Below, in pieces: positions 40,847 through 49,945 of a DNA stretch of 64,000 bases (within the stretch, counting starts at the first letter, position 1; the number at the start of each line of letters is the position of its first letter). Location of the stretch: contig NZ_JAIRBA010000004.1 in the NCBI RefSeq assembly GCF_022008365.1, positions 62,001-126,000 on the forward strand, given 5' to 3'. The notes beneath the pieces were generated by a model that was not told the origin of the DNA, searched no databases, and was given only the letters and a program-made list of their open reading frames with translations. The DNA comes from Aequorivita vitellina. Lineage in GTDB: Bacteria; Bacteroidota; Bacteroidia; Flavobacteriales; Flavobacteriaceae. Made by a program: the position numbers and the translations under genes.

Positions 40847-42385
40847 ATGGCACATAATGATGATCAATTTAAAAAAGTAGTCTCCCACGCAAAGGAGTAC
40901 GGTTATATTTTTGCATCAAGCGAAATTTATGACGGGTTAAGCGCTGTTTACGACTATGCCCAAAACGGAGTAGAGTTAAAAAAGAACATACGCGAGTACT
41001 GGTGGCGCAGCATGGTGTATATGCACCAAAATATTGTAGGAATCGATTCTTCAATTTTAATGCATCCCACAACCTGGAAAGCTTCTGGCCACGTCGATGC
41101 TTTTAACGATCCGTTGATAGACAACAAAGATTCTAAAAAACGCTACCGCGCCGATGTGTTAATTGAAGATTATGCCGAAAAGCTAAATCAAAAAGCACAA
41201 AAGGAAATTGAAAAAGCGAAAAAACGTTTTGGAGAACGTTTTAATGAAGAAGAATTTGTAACCACAAATCCGCGCGTTATAAGATATTTAACCGAGCAAC
41301 GCACCGTTTTGGAAAGAATGGCGCGTTCTTTGGAAAATGAAGACTTGGCAGACGTTAAAGCTTTAATTGAAGAACTAGGCATCGCCGACCCTGACACCGG
41401 TTCAAAAAATTGGACAGAAGTGCGACAATTCAACTTAATGTTTGGAACTAAATTGGGTGCTTCTGCAGAAAGTGCAATGGATCTATACCTGCGTCCCGAA
41501 ACGGCACAGGGTATTTTTGTAAACTTTTTGAACGTTCAAAAAAGCGGACGGATGAAAATTCCGTTCGGAATAGCACAGACCGGCAAAGCGTTCCGTAACG
41601 AAATAGTTGCGCGACAGTTTATCTTCCGGATGCGCGAATTTGAACAAATGGAAATGCAATTCTTTGTACGTCCCGGCGAAGAACTCAAATATTACGAGTA
41701 CTGGAAAGAAACCCGCTTAAAATGGCACCTTTCCTTAGGAATGGGTGAAGAAAATTACCGTTTCCACGATCACGAAAAAATGGCTCATTACGCAAATGCG
41801 GCCACAGATATTGAATTCGATTTTCCCTTTGGTTTTAAAGAATTGGAAGGAATTCATTCCCGAACTGATTTCGATTTAAAAGCACACGAAAAATTCTCTG
41901 GAAAAAAACTACAGTTTTTTGATCACGAATTAAACGAAAGTTACGTGCCTTATGTGGTTGAAACATCTATCGGTTTAGACAGAATGTTCCTTGCCGTACT
42001 TAGCAATTCCCTTCAAGATGAAACTTTAGAAGATGGTAGCGTACGCACTGTATTAAAACTTCCCGCAATTTTAGCACCTGTGAAAGCGGCGGTTCTTCCT
42101 TTAATTAAAAGAGATGGCTTACCAGAAATCGCACATAAAATTATTGAAGATTTGCAGTGGGATTACAACGTGGTTTACGACGAGAAAGATGCCGTTGGAA
42201 GACGCTACCGCCGCCAAGATGCAGCCGGCACTCCTTTCTGCATAACTGTTGACCATCAAACAATTGAAGACAATACAGTCACCATTCGCCATAGAGATTC
42301 GATGCAGCAGGAACGTATTAAAATTGAAGAAATTTCAGAAAAAATGAAGGAAACCATCTCTTACAAAAGCTGGCTTTCCAAATAG
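40847..42385 (+). CDS. glyS: Glycyl-tRNA synthetase (dimeric type)
   Basis: The class II synthetase has 512 residues and the motif blocks of the alpha2 GlyRS: HAKEYGYIFASSEIYDGLSAVYDYAQNGVELK, RPETAQGIFVNFLNV, QTGKAFRNEIVARQFIFRMREFEQMEMQFF, and YVVETSIGLDRMFLAVLSN. An anticodon-binding domain follows (LAPVKAAVLPLIKRDGLPEIAHKIIEDLQ). It begins MAHNDDQFKKVV, where homologues start. The start lies directly downstream of its -7 box. Confidence 0.97.
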   Translation: MAHNDDQFKKVVSHAKEYGYIFASSEIYDGLSAVYDYAQNGVELKKNIREYWWRSMVYMHQNIVGIDSSILMHPTTWKASGHVDAFNDPLIDNKDSKKRYRADVLIEDYAEKLNQKAQKEIEKAKKRFGERFNEEEFVTTNPRVIRYLTEQRTVLERMARSLENEDLADVKALIEELGIADPDTGSKNWTEVRQFNLMFGTKLGASAESAMDLYLRPETAQGIFVNFLNVQKSGRMKIPFGIAQTGKAFRNEIVARQFIFRMREFEQMEMQFFVRPGEELKYYEYWKETRLKWHLSLGMGEENYRFHDHEKMAHYANAATDIEFDFPFGFKELEGIHSRTDFDLKAHEKFSGKKLQFFDHELNESYVPYVVETSIGLDRMFLAVLSNSLQDETLEDGSVRTVLKLPAILAPVKAAVLPLIKRDGLPEIAHKIIEDLQWDYNVVYDEKDAVGRRYRRQDAAGTPFCITVDHQTIEDNTVTIRHRDSMQQERIKIEEISEKMKETISYKSWLSK

Positions 42386-42414
42386 TTTTTTTAAGTCGTT
42401 AATTCTATATTTTG

Positions 42415-42448
42415 AAATAGGAGGACATTAATTTATCCTCCTATTTTT
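42415..42448. terminator. Bidirectional terminator between glyS and the converging lipoprotein gene
   Basis: The 11-bp stem AAATAGGAGGA pairs with TCCTCCTATTT, with T-rich flanks in both directions. The stop codon of the minus-strand gene at 42433 lies inside the hairpin. Confidence 0.85.
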
Positions 42449-42810
42449 ATGTCATTTATTTCCGCCGGAGTCGCTCTGTCGCAACGATTCATCCGTCGCA
42501 AGCCGGTGAATTTTACCCAAACTTTTAAACCATCTTTTTTATAAACTTTCTCTAAATTTATAGGGTGTAAATAGAAAAATTCCATTTTATCGCCTGGCAT
42601 TTGAATGGTGTACGGGCAGTCACCTTCCTTTTCCGAATAAATTATAGTGCCTAACGTATAACCTTCAGCAATCATTTTTTGAGGATCGACGGTTTCTGAA
42701 GTTTCTGTAGTCGTCGTAGTTTCAGAAGTAGTAGCACTTTGGGTTTGCTTTTCCGTGGAACCACAGGAAAGAATTATAGCTGAAAAGAATACAAGAATCA
42801 TTTTTAACAT
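42433..42810 (-). CDS. Small lipoprotein of unknown function
   Basis: The 125-residue protein has a lipoprotein signal (LVFFSAIILSCGS, Cys near 15) and a Thr/Ser/Glu-rich linker. A small domain then reads GYTLGTIIYSEKEGDCPYTIQMPGDKMEFFYLHPINLEKVYKKDGLKVWVKFTGLRRMNRCDRATPAEI. The last part, with one Cys in each half, suggests a disulfide. I use the ATG at 42810; the frame to 42843 is less likely. It lies just downstream of the large barrel gene, in the same direction, with 36 nt between. Confidence 0.65.
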   Translation of the reverse strand: MLKMILVFFSAIILSCGSTEKQTQSATTSETTTTTETSETVDPQKMIAEGYTLGTIIYSEKEGDCPYTIQMPGDKMEFFYLHPINLEKVYKKDGLKVWVKFTGLRRMNRCDRATPAEINDIKIGG

Positions 42811-42846
42811 AAAATCTCTTTTAAATGATTTATGAAGATACAAAAA

Positions 42847-45800
42847 TTAAAAATACGCCCGCAATTGTACACTTCCCGTGTGCACCGTTTTTGTGGTTTC
42901 GCTTTTTCTTCCAAAATATGAAAAGTTAGCATCCAGATATTTCGTTATCCGCTTCTGAAAAAGCATGCGCCACGTAAAATTAGTTCCCGGTTGTAAACCT
43001 TCTAACATTTGGTAAGCCACAGGCGAAAAAGGACTCCCTTCAAATTTGTTGTCTATATAATTAAGCTCGCCGTTCATTGAAATTTTTTCGGCGTTGGTGT
43101 AAGCAAAGGATAATCCGATGGTTTGTTGTTTCAATTTCTCCAATTCGCCCAATTGATTATCCTGATTCGCGAATTCATAAAACACATCAAAACGCGTTTG
43201 CTGGTTGAGCAAGTATGAAATTTTAGGGTTGAATTCATACGAATCGAGGCGGTAGTTTCTATTGGCAAAACTTTCTGAAAGGTTTTCATTACTACCCGTT
43301 GCGCCTTTTAAATTCAGCAACCAGCTTTCGTAAAATTTATGATTGAAATTAAATTGGTGACTATGCAAATTATTCCGCTGCAACCCCACGGCCAGCAAAT
43401 TATCTGCCGAAGTAGAAATAAAAGTATAACTGATGGTATACCGCTGTTTCCCACGATTGAAAAACAAGGCATTCCTAAAATTGAGCGTTAAACCCAATTG
43501 ATCATCACCGCCATCTTCAAACGGATTTATGTTGAAACCATCGTTTTTTCGCTTCACTTTTCGGTCCAGAACATAGGAAGTTTGATTGTAGAAATGTGAA
43601 AGCAGCTTTTTAAACCCTGCCTTATTCGACCAATTCTGTGGATTCAACGTAAGAATTTGACTGAATTTATTCTGTCTAATTTTCAAAAAAACCTGATTCG
43701 GAAGCAATACCCGCACGTACTCTGCTTGGTCTTGAAACTGTGCAACTTCAAATTCTTCCAGTTCCTGAATTCCGTTATTATTGTAATCAATCCACACATA
43801 CACGCCCTGCCCCGGCTCGGTTTTTACATAGGTAAACTCCTGTTGCGCAATCACTCCGTTGTTAGATTCCAAAGCTGTGTTTAAGCGAATGCCGCCATCA
43901 AAAAGCGATTGGTTATATAGAATTCGGGAATTTAGCGAGCGCTCCGTTTCTCGCTCGTCAATTGTTATCGGCAGTGTATCATTTGGGTCTAATCCAGTAT
44001 CTGAGCTTGGTTCAAATTTCAAGGTTCTGTAATTGGCAAAAGCGGAGAGTTGTGTGTTTTCAGTATTTATAAGTCTCGATTTTAAATAGTAAGTGTTCGA
44101 TGAATTCACCTTTTGAAGCACATTACTGCGAACGCTATCGGTTACCCGAAACTGATAACCCGCTTCCACAAAAACGTTAGTACTATCGCCAATGCCCGAA
44201 AACACTTCAAACGAACTAAATTTTTGACTGATTGGCGAAATGCTATCGCGAACTACATCCTTAATTTGATTGTCCTCCATAGCAACTTTGCCTCCCACCC
44301 AAGCTTTTTCTAAAGAATAAGTGGTTCTGTTGTTGAACCTAAAAAATTTAGACGAAATAGAATCGGCCTTGCTATTTAGATAACTTCCGTACGTTTGAAA
44401 GCGTAATTTTTTCAGCTTTAAATCTGAAGCAATTACGTGCCGCGTACCGTTGAAATTTTCGGAATAATTTAGATTCTGAAATTCATAACGGCCGCCGCCC
44501 CTTTTTGGATCAGCAACCTCAACTCCCGAAATAACAAAACTTTGGTTTCCCATCGGATTGATAAGGTTCCAATCGCGGTTAAACTCAATATTATAGAGCC
44601 TTTCAATAGTTCTAAAATCATTTTGAACAAAATCTAACGAGCCAAAGGCTTCAACTTTCAGCGTATCGGCCGTTGTTAAAACGCGTTGTTTAAAAGCCAA
44701 TCTTCCCGCAAAACCATCGTTGTTATTATCGTCAATATCACTAAAAAGGTTGAGGTCGTTTTTACTGCCTGCAACTTCAAAATCTACACGTGTTTTTTCG
44801 GAAGGATGGAAACTTCCGTTTAAGCCGCCAACCTGTAATTTTATTGGGGCATTTAACCGTATAACCGGCGCATAATTTCCCTGTGGCACACCGCTCACCG
44901 GCGCCACATATTCAAAAATACGGCTTATGGCATTGGTTTCACTTATTACATAATCGCCATTATTTGGCCCCACGAGTGAAAATCGCACGCTAAAAAGTTC
45001 GTCGTCGGGATTACTTGAAAAAACGAAAATGGTTTCGCCATTTACAACTTCTTTTTTATAGAGAATTTTATTTTCCGAATAGGTATCTGGTACTGCCGAA
45101 GGCGCATTCATCATTTCACGATCGTCGCCTGCAGCTTGTAAAATAGCCACTTGCTCTTCCGAAAGACTTTGTTGCAAAGGCTGGTTTTTCGCGTCACTTT
45201 CAGAATATACATACACGCCCAAATCTAAATTTTCACTGGTATAATTTCCGCCGCCGTAACCTATAAAACGCGTGTAGCTTCTGTCGGTATATTGATATTC
45301 CACCGAAATTCGCATATTGCTGGTTATCGGAAAAGTGGGGTTGAATTTAATTTCGCCAGCGTTGTAATCTATAACGTAATCTTCGTTTTCGCCTCGTTGA
45401 AGCAGCAGTCCGTTTACAAAAACCCGCTCGCTGCCCGAAACCACTAAAATATAAAGTTCGCCATTGGGTCCTACCAATTTGTACGGCCCTTGGTTTCCTT
45501 CCTGCCCAATAAATTCACTTTTTGAAAAAACGCCGCGCACCAAGGCACCCGAGGCATAAGCCGAAATTTTTGAACCGTCGTCATTATTAAAAGTGCCGCC
45601 AAGAGAAATTCCCTGCACTTTTTTGGTGAATCTTCCGAAGTAAGTGTTGTTGTTTTGAAGATCGATATCGCCAGCACGGATGTTCCAGTTTTCACCAAAA
45701 AGCTCGATGAAAATCTGGTCAAATTCATTCAAACTTTGCGAATAGCCACCTTCCTGCGTGGGAATATTAGCATCTTGAATGGATGCTCTAATTGAAACTT

Positions 45801-46335
45801 TATCACTCAGTTTCCCAGTAATTTGAAGGTCGAGCTCGCTATTTACAACGGCGTTTTGATTGTTGCCAATGGTGATGCCACGCGTAATACTTCCCGAAGT
45901 ATTTAATCCGTCAAAAGGCGTAAAAACATTTTTCGTTGTACTTTCGTCCAGCGAATACAATTTGTCTATTTGTCCAGTATTTTCAATAATAATCTTTGAA
46001 TCGAGCGTGAAATAATCTCGCGTTAAAAAATCGGGATACTGTAAATATTGAATTGTCAGCGAATCTTGCTGTTGCTGGAGTTCTTCGGAAAAAATAATAG
46101 TTCCTTTTTTGAAGTCTATCCGATAGCTGAAAGGATTCGGCGAATTACCATCTTTATCGAGAATTACAAACCGTTTCGGATTAATACCCGCGCTATCCAA
46201 AACCACGGTGTCTCTTAAAGCAACCTTCTTCTCTTTATAATTTGAAGCCGTGCCCCCCGCATGGAGTGTAATATCCTGCGCATAGCCAACGGCTGCAAAT
46301 AAAAAGAAGAAAAGATACAGGAATAACTTCATCAA
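42847..46335 (-). CDS. Large outer-membrane beta-barrel, SprA-related
   Basis: The 1162-residue protein has a signal peptide (about 1-19) and many amphipathic strands ending in an aromatic-terminated strand (VQLRAYF). A segment near 147-225 (GSITRGITIGNNQNAVVNSELDLQITGKLSDKVSIRASIQDANIPTQEGGYSQSLNEFDQIFIELFG) resembles repeats of SprA, the T9SS outer-membrane channel. SprA itself is about twice as long. So this could be an SprA-like paralogue or another Flavobacterial barrel. A role in protein translocation or surface assembly is a hypothesis. Confidence 0.65.
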   Translation of the reverse strand: MMKLFLYLFFFLFAAVGYAQDITLHAGGTASNYKEKKVALRDTVVLDSAGINPKRFVILDKDGNSPNPFSYRIDFKKGTIIFSEELQQQQDSLTIQYLQYPDFLTRDYFTLDSKIIIENTGQIDKLYSLDESTTKNVFTPFDGLNTSGSITRGITIGNNQNAVVNSELDLQITGKLSDKVSIRASIQDANIPTQEGGYSQSLNEFDQIFIELFGENWNIRAGDIDLQNNNTYFGRFTKKVQGISLGGTFNNDDGSKISAYASGALVRGVFSKSEFIGQEGNQGPYKLVGPNGELYILVVSGSERVFVNGLLLQRGENEDYVIDYNAGEIKFNPTFPITSNMRISVEYQYTDRSYTRFIGYGGGNYTSENLDLGVYVYSESDAKNQPLQQSLSEEQVAILQAAGDDREMMNAPSAVPDTYSENKILYKKEVVNGETIFVFSSNPDDELFSVRFSLVGPNNGDYVISETNAISRIFEYVAPVSGVPQGNYAPVIRLNAPIKLQVGGLNGSFHPSEKTRVDFEVAGSKNDLNLFSDIDDNNNDGFAGRLAFKQRVLTTADTLKVEAFGSLDFVQNDFRTIERLYNIEFNRDWNLINPMGNQSFVISGVEVADPKRGGGRYEFQNLNYSENFNGTRHVIASDLKLKKLRFQTYGSYLNSKADSISSKFFRFNNRTTYSLEKAWVGGKVAMEDNQIKDVVRDSISPISQKFSSFEVFSGIGDSTNVFVEAGYQFRVTDSVRSNVLQKVNSSNTYYLKSRLINTENTQLSAFANYRTLKFEPSSDTGLDPNDTLPITIDERETERSLNSRILYNQSLFDGGIRLNTALESNNGVIAQQEFTYVKTEPGQGVYVWIDYNNNGIQELEEFEVAQFQDQAEYVRVLLPNQVFLKIRQNKFSQILTLNPQNWSNKAGFKKLLSHFYNQTSYVLDRKVKRKNDGFNINPFEDGGDDQLGLTLNFRNALFFNRGKQRYTISYTFISTSADNLLAVGLQRNNLHSHQFNFNHKFYESWLLNLKGATGSNENLSESFANRNYRLDSYEFNPKISYLLNQQTRFDVFYEFANQDNQLGELEKLKQQTIGLSFAYTNAEKISMNGELNYIDNKFEGSPFSPVAYQMLEGLQPGTNFTWRMLFQKRITKYLDANFSYFGRKSETTKTVHTGSVQLRAYF

Positions 46336-46367
46336 CTATTAAACTAAACACTTGGGTTTTTATTTTG

Positions 46368-46419
46368 CATTCCCACCTTATAGAAATCGCTCCGAATTAA
46401 CTTCGGCGGGAATCTCATC
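46368..46419. repeat. REP-like element, family A, long form
   Basis: The outer arms gcattccc and ggcgggaatc surround a variable middle, in the divergent gap between the barrel gene and xth. The remainder of the gap (46420-46512) is AT-rich with no clear promoter. Confidence 0.6.
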
Positions 46420-46512
46420 AAAAATAGACAAACCGATAAAGAAATACGGAACAAGTTGGTTATCGAATTTTAGATTTTTATATTGCCGCTACAAAAAAAT
46501 TAAACCTAAAAG

Positions 46513-46538
46513 AGACCCCTGCCTTCGCGAGGGATTGA
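46513..46538. repeat. REP-like palindrome, family A, abutting the xth start
   Basis: The tract agacccctgccttcgcgag ends 1 nt before the xth ATG, so the hairpin would lie at the translation initiation region. Confidence 0.65.
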
Positions 46539-46539
46539 T

Positions 46540-47313
46540 ATGAAAATAATCTCATACAACGTAAACGGAATTCGCGCTGCTATGCGCAAAGGCTTTCTTA
46601 ATTGGCTGCAAGCGGCAAACCCAGATGTTATCTGCATTCAAGAAACAAAAGCAAATGTAGATCAGGTAGAAGTTGAAGCAATTGAAGAAGCCGGTTACCC
46701 GTACCATTATTGGTTTAGTGCCACAAAAAAAGGGTATAGCGGCGTGGCAATCTTTTCAAAAATAAAACCGAATCACGTTGAATACGGAATTGGCATTGAA
46801 CACATGGATTTTGAAGGTAGAAATATTCGTGTAGATTTTGACGATGTTTCTGTAATGAGTCTGTATTTACCCAGCGGCACAAACATTGCGCGATTGGAAC
46901 ACAAGTTTACGTTTATGGCCGATTTTCAAAAGTATATCGATGCGTTGAAAAAAGAAATTCCAAATTTGATAATCTGCGGCGATTACAATATTTGCCATCA
47001 AGCTATTGATATTCACGATCCCGTTCGCAATAAAAACGTTTCAGGGTTTTTACCCGTCGAAAGAGAGTGGCTCGATGGTTTTATGAAAAGTGGTTTTATT
47101 GACAGTTTCCGTTATTTTAACAAAGAACCGCATAATTATACGTGGTGGAGTTATCGCGCTAACGCAAGAAATAATAACAAAGGCTGGCGCATAGATTACA
47201 ATTTGGTTTCAGAAACTTTGAAAGATAACTTGAAGCGTGCCGTTATTTTACCCGATGCAATGCACAGTGACCACTGTCCGCTTTTGGTAGAACTCGAATT
47301 CCCACAAAGGTGA
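46540..47313 (+). CDS. xth: Exodeoxyribonuclease III (AP endonuclease)
   Basis: The 257-residue enzyme has the exonuclease III signature: MKIISYNVNGIRAAMRKGFLNWL, ICIQETKAN, GYSGVAIFSK, NLIICGDYNICHQAIDIHDP, DSFRYFNKEPHNYTWWSYRANAR, RIDYNLVS, and the catalytic DH pair in DAMHSDHCPLLVEL. It cuts apurinic sites and trims 3' ends. The next gene starts 75 nt later, after two family A palindromes. Confidence 0.95.
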   Translation: MKIISYNVNGIRAAMRKGFLNWLQAANPDVICIQETKANVDQVEVEAIEEAGYPYHYWFSATKKGYSGVAIFSKIKPNHVEYGIGIEHMDFEGRNIRVDFDDVSVMSLYLPSGTNIARLEHKFTFMADFQKYIDALKKEIPNLIICGDYNICHQAIDIHDPVRNKNVSGFLPVEREWLDGFMKSGFIDSFRYFNKEPHNYTWWSYRANARNNNKGWRIDYNLVSETLKDNLKRAVILPDAMHSDHCPLLVELEFPQR

Positions 47314-47320
47314 GAATCTC
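47298..47320. repeat. REP-like palindrome, family A, overlapping the xth 3' end
   Basis: The tract attcccacaaaggtgagaat is a degenerate member; its arms flank the xth stop codon at 47311-47313. Confidence 0.5.
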
Positions 47321-47365
47321 ATTAATAGAAATAAAGAAAATAAGTTTTAAACATTTATAAAAAAA

Positions 47366-47389
47366 TTCTCGCCTCCGCGGGAAATGCTA
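47366..47389. repeat. REP-like palindrome, family A, abutting the aldo/keto reductase start
   Basis: attctcgcctccgcgggaa, then atgct and the start ATG at 47389. As at xth, the hairpin directly precedes the start codon. Confidence 0.65.
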
Positions 47390-48426
47390 TGAAATACACC
47401 ACCCTCCCCAATACCAATCTAAAAACAAGCAAACTCTGTCTTGGCACGATGACTTGGGGCCAGCAGAATACGGAGACCGAAGCCCACGAACAGCTGGATT
47501 TTGCTATTGAAAAAGGAATCAATTTTATTGATTGTGCCGAAATGTATCCCGTTCCCGCAAACCCGAAAACGCAGGGAAGAACGGAAACTTATATTGGGAG
47601 TTGGTTAGCCAGAAAGAAAAATAGAGAAGATATAATTTTAACTACCAAAATTGCGGGGCCGAGCCGAAATATGGATCACGTTCGGCAGCCATTAGATTTC
47701 AGTAAAAAATCGTTGGAAGATGGAATCAATAAAAGTTTAAAACGCCTACAAACGGATTATATAGATTTGTACCAACTGCATTGGCCGGAGCGAAGCACCA
47801 ATTACTTCGGGCAGCGCGATTATACCCACAAAGAAAACGAAAATTGGAAGGATAATTTTGCTGAAGTACTTCAACATTTAGAAGAATTAGTAAAAGAAGG
47901 AAAGATTCGCCACGTTGGACTTTCAAACGAAACCCCTTTTGGCGTGATGCGTTGTGTGGAAGAATCGCGAAAAGGAAAGCTGAAAATTGCAACCGTCCAA
48001 AACCCGTATAATTTATTGAACAGGAAGGATGAAATTGGTTTGAGTGAAATTCTTCAGCGCGAAAATATTGGGTATTTAGCCTATTCACCTTTAGGATTTG
48101 GAATGCTCACCGGAAAATATTTGAATGGAACGGCAGATGCCAATTCCCGAATAAATCAGTTTAAACAATACAGTCGTTACAGCAGCAAAACCGCTTTTGA
48201 AGCAACTGAAAAATATCACGAAATTGCCAAAAAGTACAATCTAAGTTTTGCGCATTTGGCTTTGGCTTTTATACTTCAAAAGAAATTTGTGACTACGCCA
48301 ATAATTGGCGCCACTTCCATCGAGCAACTTTCAGAAAATATTGAAAGCATCGACATTTCTCTTTCAAAAGAAATTTTAAAGGAGATTAATGTGGTGCACA
48401 ATCAAATTCCGAATCCAGCGCCTTAA
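47389..48426 (+). CDS. Aldo/keto reductase (Tas-like)
   Basis: The 345-residue NADPH-dependent reductase has the TIM-barrel motifs KLCLGTMTWGQQNTETEAHEQLDFAIEKGINFIDCAEMYP, the catalytic Lys in ILTTKIAG, LYQLHWPERSTNYFG with the catalytic His, IATVQNPYNLLNR, YSPLGFGMLTGKY and PIIGATSIEQL. The insert after HWPERSTNYFG matches the Tas subgroup (E. coli Tas). The natural substrate is unknown. Confidence 0.9.
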   Translation: MKYTTLPNTNLKTSKLCLGTMTWGQQNTETEAHEQLDFAIEKGINFIDCAEMYPVPANPKTQGRTETYIGSWLARKKNREDIILTTKIAGPSRNMDHVRQPLDFSKKSLEDGINKSLKRLQTDYIDLYQLHWPERSTNYFGQRDYTHKENENWKDNFAEVLQHLEELVKEGKIRHVGLSNETPFGVMRCVEESRKGKLKIATVQNPYNLLNRKDEIGLSEILQRENIGYLAYSPLGFGMLTGKYLNGTADANSRINQFKQYSRYSSKTAFEATEKYHEIAKKYNLSFAHLALAFILQKKFVTTPIIGATSIEQLSENIESIDISLSKEILKEINVVHNQIPNPAP

Positions 48427-48453
48427 GCCTCCAAACCTACAAAGGCGGCTTCT

Positions 48454-49818
48454 TTACACAAACGCACTATAGCCCGTAATTGCGCGGCCCACAATCAGTG
48501 AGTTTATTTCTTTGGTGCCTTCGTAACTGTAAATTGCTTCGGCATCTGCCACAAAACGAGCCACGTCGTATTCTAAAAGTATTCCGTTGCCGCCCATAAC
48601 TTCGCGGGCTTGGCTTACTACATCTCGGGTTCGCATACTGCAGAGAACTTTTGCGAGCGATGCGTGCTCATCGGTCAACAAACCTTCATCCTGCAGTTCC
48701 GAAAGTCGAAAGCACAAAGTTTGCATTGCAGTAAGATTTGAAACCATTTCAACCAAATGATTTTGCACCAATTGAAAAGAAGCTATCGGTTTTCCAAATT
48801 GCTCGCGCTTTTTGGTGTATTTTAAAGCAGCTTCGTAAGCACCGCGGGCACAACCCACGGCCTGCCAAGCTACGCCAGCACGAGTCATTCGCAATACTTT
48901 GGCAGTGTCTTTAAACGAGTCGCATTTTTGAAGTCTATCACTTTCGGGAATGCGGCAATCTGTCATTGTTATTAGTGCGTTTTGCACGGTTCGGAGTGCC
49001 ATTTTGTTTTGCATTTTTTCGGCTTTAAACCCTGGGTTTCCTTTTCGCACTAAAAAACCTTTCACTTGATCGGAAGCTTCATCGCGCGCCCAAATAATAA
49101 TTACATCGGCGAAAGTGGCATTTCCAATCCATTTTTTTTGTCCGTTTAAAACCCACTCATCACCTTCCTGTCTGCAAGTAGTTCCCAGACCGCCTGCAAC
49201 TGCCGAACCTACATCGGGCTCGGTCAAACCAAAGGCGCCAATAAGCTCCATTCTAGCCATTTTAGGCAGCCATTCCTGTTTCTGTTCATCACTTCCACAG
49301 ATATAAATTGAACCCATTGCCAAGCCGCTGTGCACGCCAAAAAATGTAGAAATGGAAACATCTACCCGGGCCAATTCCATCGCGATAATTCCTTCCATTA
49401 CGTAGTTTTCATTTGGTGTTCCGTAACCTTCGTATGTAAGTCCGCAGATATTTAATTCTGCCATTTTCGGAATAATTTGAAACGGAAATTCAGCCTTATT
49501 CCAGTATTCATTGGCTATCGGCTTTATTTCGTCTTCCATAAAATTACGGACTTTTATTTGAAGCTCGCGTTGTTGGGGAGTGAGTTTTAAGGCTAAATCG
49601 TAAAAATCGCCATCGATAGGCGGAAGTTTGTGTTGCCCCTTTTTGCCGCCTTTGTGTTTTAACATTCGCATTAAACCTGCAAGTTGGCGATCGTCAAGTT
49701 CACCCACGGTTTTCATAATTTCAGAAAGATCTACTTTTTGCGAAAGTTTTCCGAGCGCATCAAGATCAATTTCTTTCATTAAATGAATGGTCTGTTTTAT
49801 TTTTGAGAAGATAGACAT
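48454..49818 (-). CDS. Acyl-CoA dehydrogenase family protein
   Basis: The 454-residue flavoprotein has a charged helical N-terminal extension (about 1-70) and the acyl-CoA dehydrogenase blocks: GAFGLTEPDVGSAVAGGLGTT, WVLNGQKKWIGNATFADVIIIWAR, KKREQFGKPIASFQLVQNHL, and the C-terminal VMGGNGILLEYDVARFVADAEAIYSYEGTKEINSLIVGRAITG. The sequence style is closest to glutaryl-CoA dehydrogenases (EYDVARFVADAEAIYSYEGT), but substrate specificity is not proven. No electron-transfer flavoprotein genes are nearby. Confidence 0.9.
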   Translation of the reverse strand: MSIFSKIKQTIHLMKEIDLDALGKLSQKVDLSEIMKTVGELDDRQLAGLMRMLKHKGGKKGQHKLPPIDGDFYDLALKLTPQQRELQIKVRNFMEDEIKPIANEYWNKAEFPFQIIPKMAELNICGLTYEGYGTPNENYVMEGIIAMELARVDVSISTFFGVHSGLAMGSIYICGSDEQKQEWLPKMARMELIGAFGLTEPDVGSAVAGGLGTTCRQEGDEWVLNGQKKWIGNATFADVIIIWARDEASDQVKGFLVRKGNPGFKAEKMQNKMALRTVQNALITMTDCRIPESDRLQKCDSFKDTAKVLRMTRAGVAWQAVGCARGAYEAALKYTKKREQFGKPIASFQLVQNHLVEMVSNLTAMQTLCFRLSELQDEGLLTDEHASLAKVLCSMRTRDVVSQAREVMGGNGILLEYDVARFVADAEAIYSYEGTKEINSLIVGRAITGYSAFV

Positions 49819-49945
49819 AGTATATTTTTCAGAAATGATTTCTAAAGATACTATTAAGCAATTTTTATCACGGCTAAAGAAAAGTTAATTCGCCGGTAAA
49901 AATATAGGTACAAAGATTTAATGAATTTTAAAGTAAATATGATAG

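Noticed and set aside
46352-46543. A 63-codon frame in the gap before xth
   Set aside because: It is made largely of REP-like palindromes with no recognisable protein features, and overlaps the xth start.
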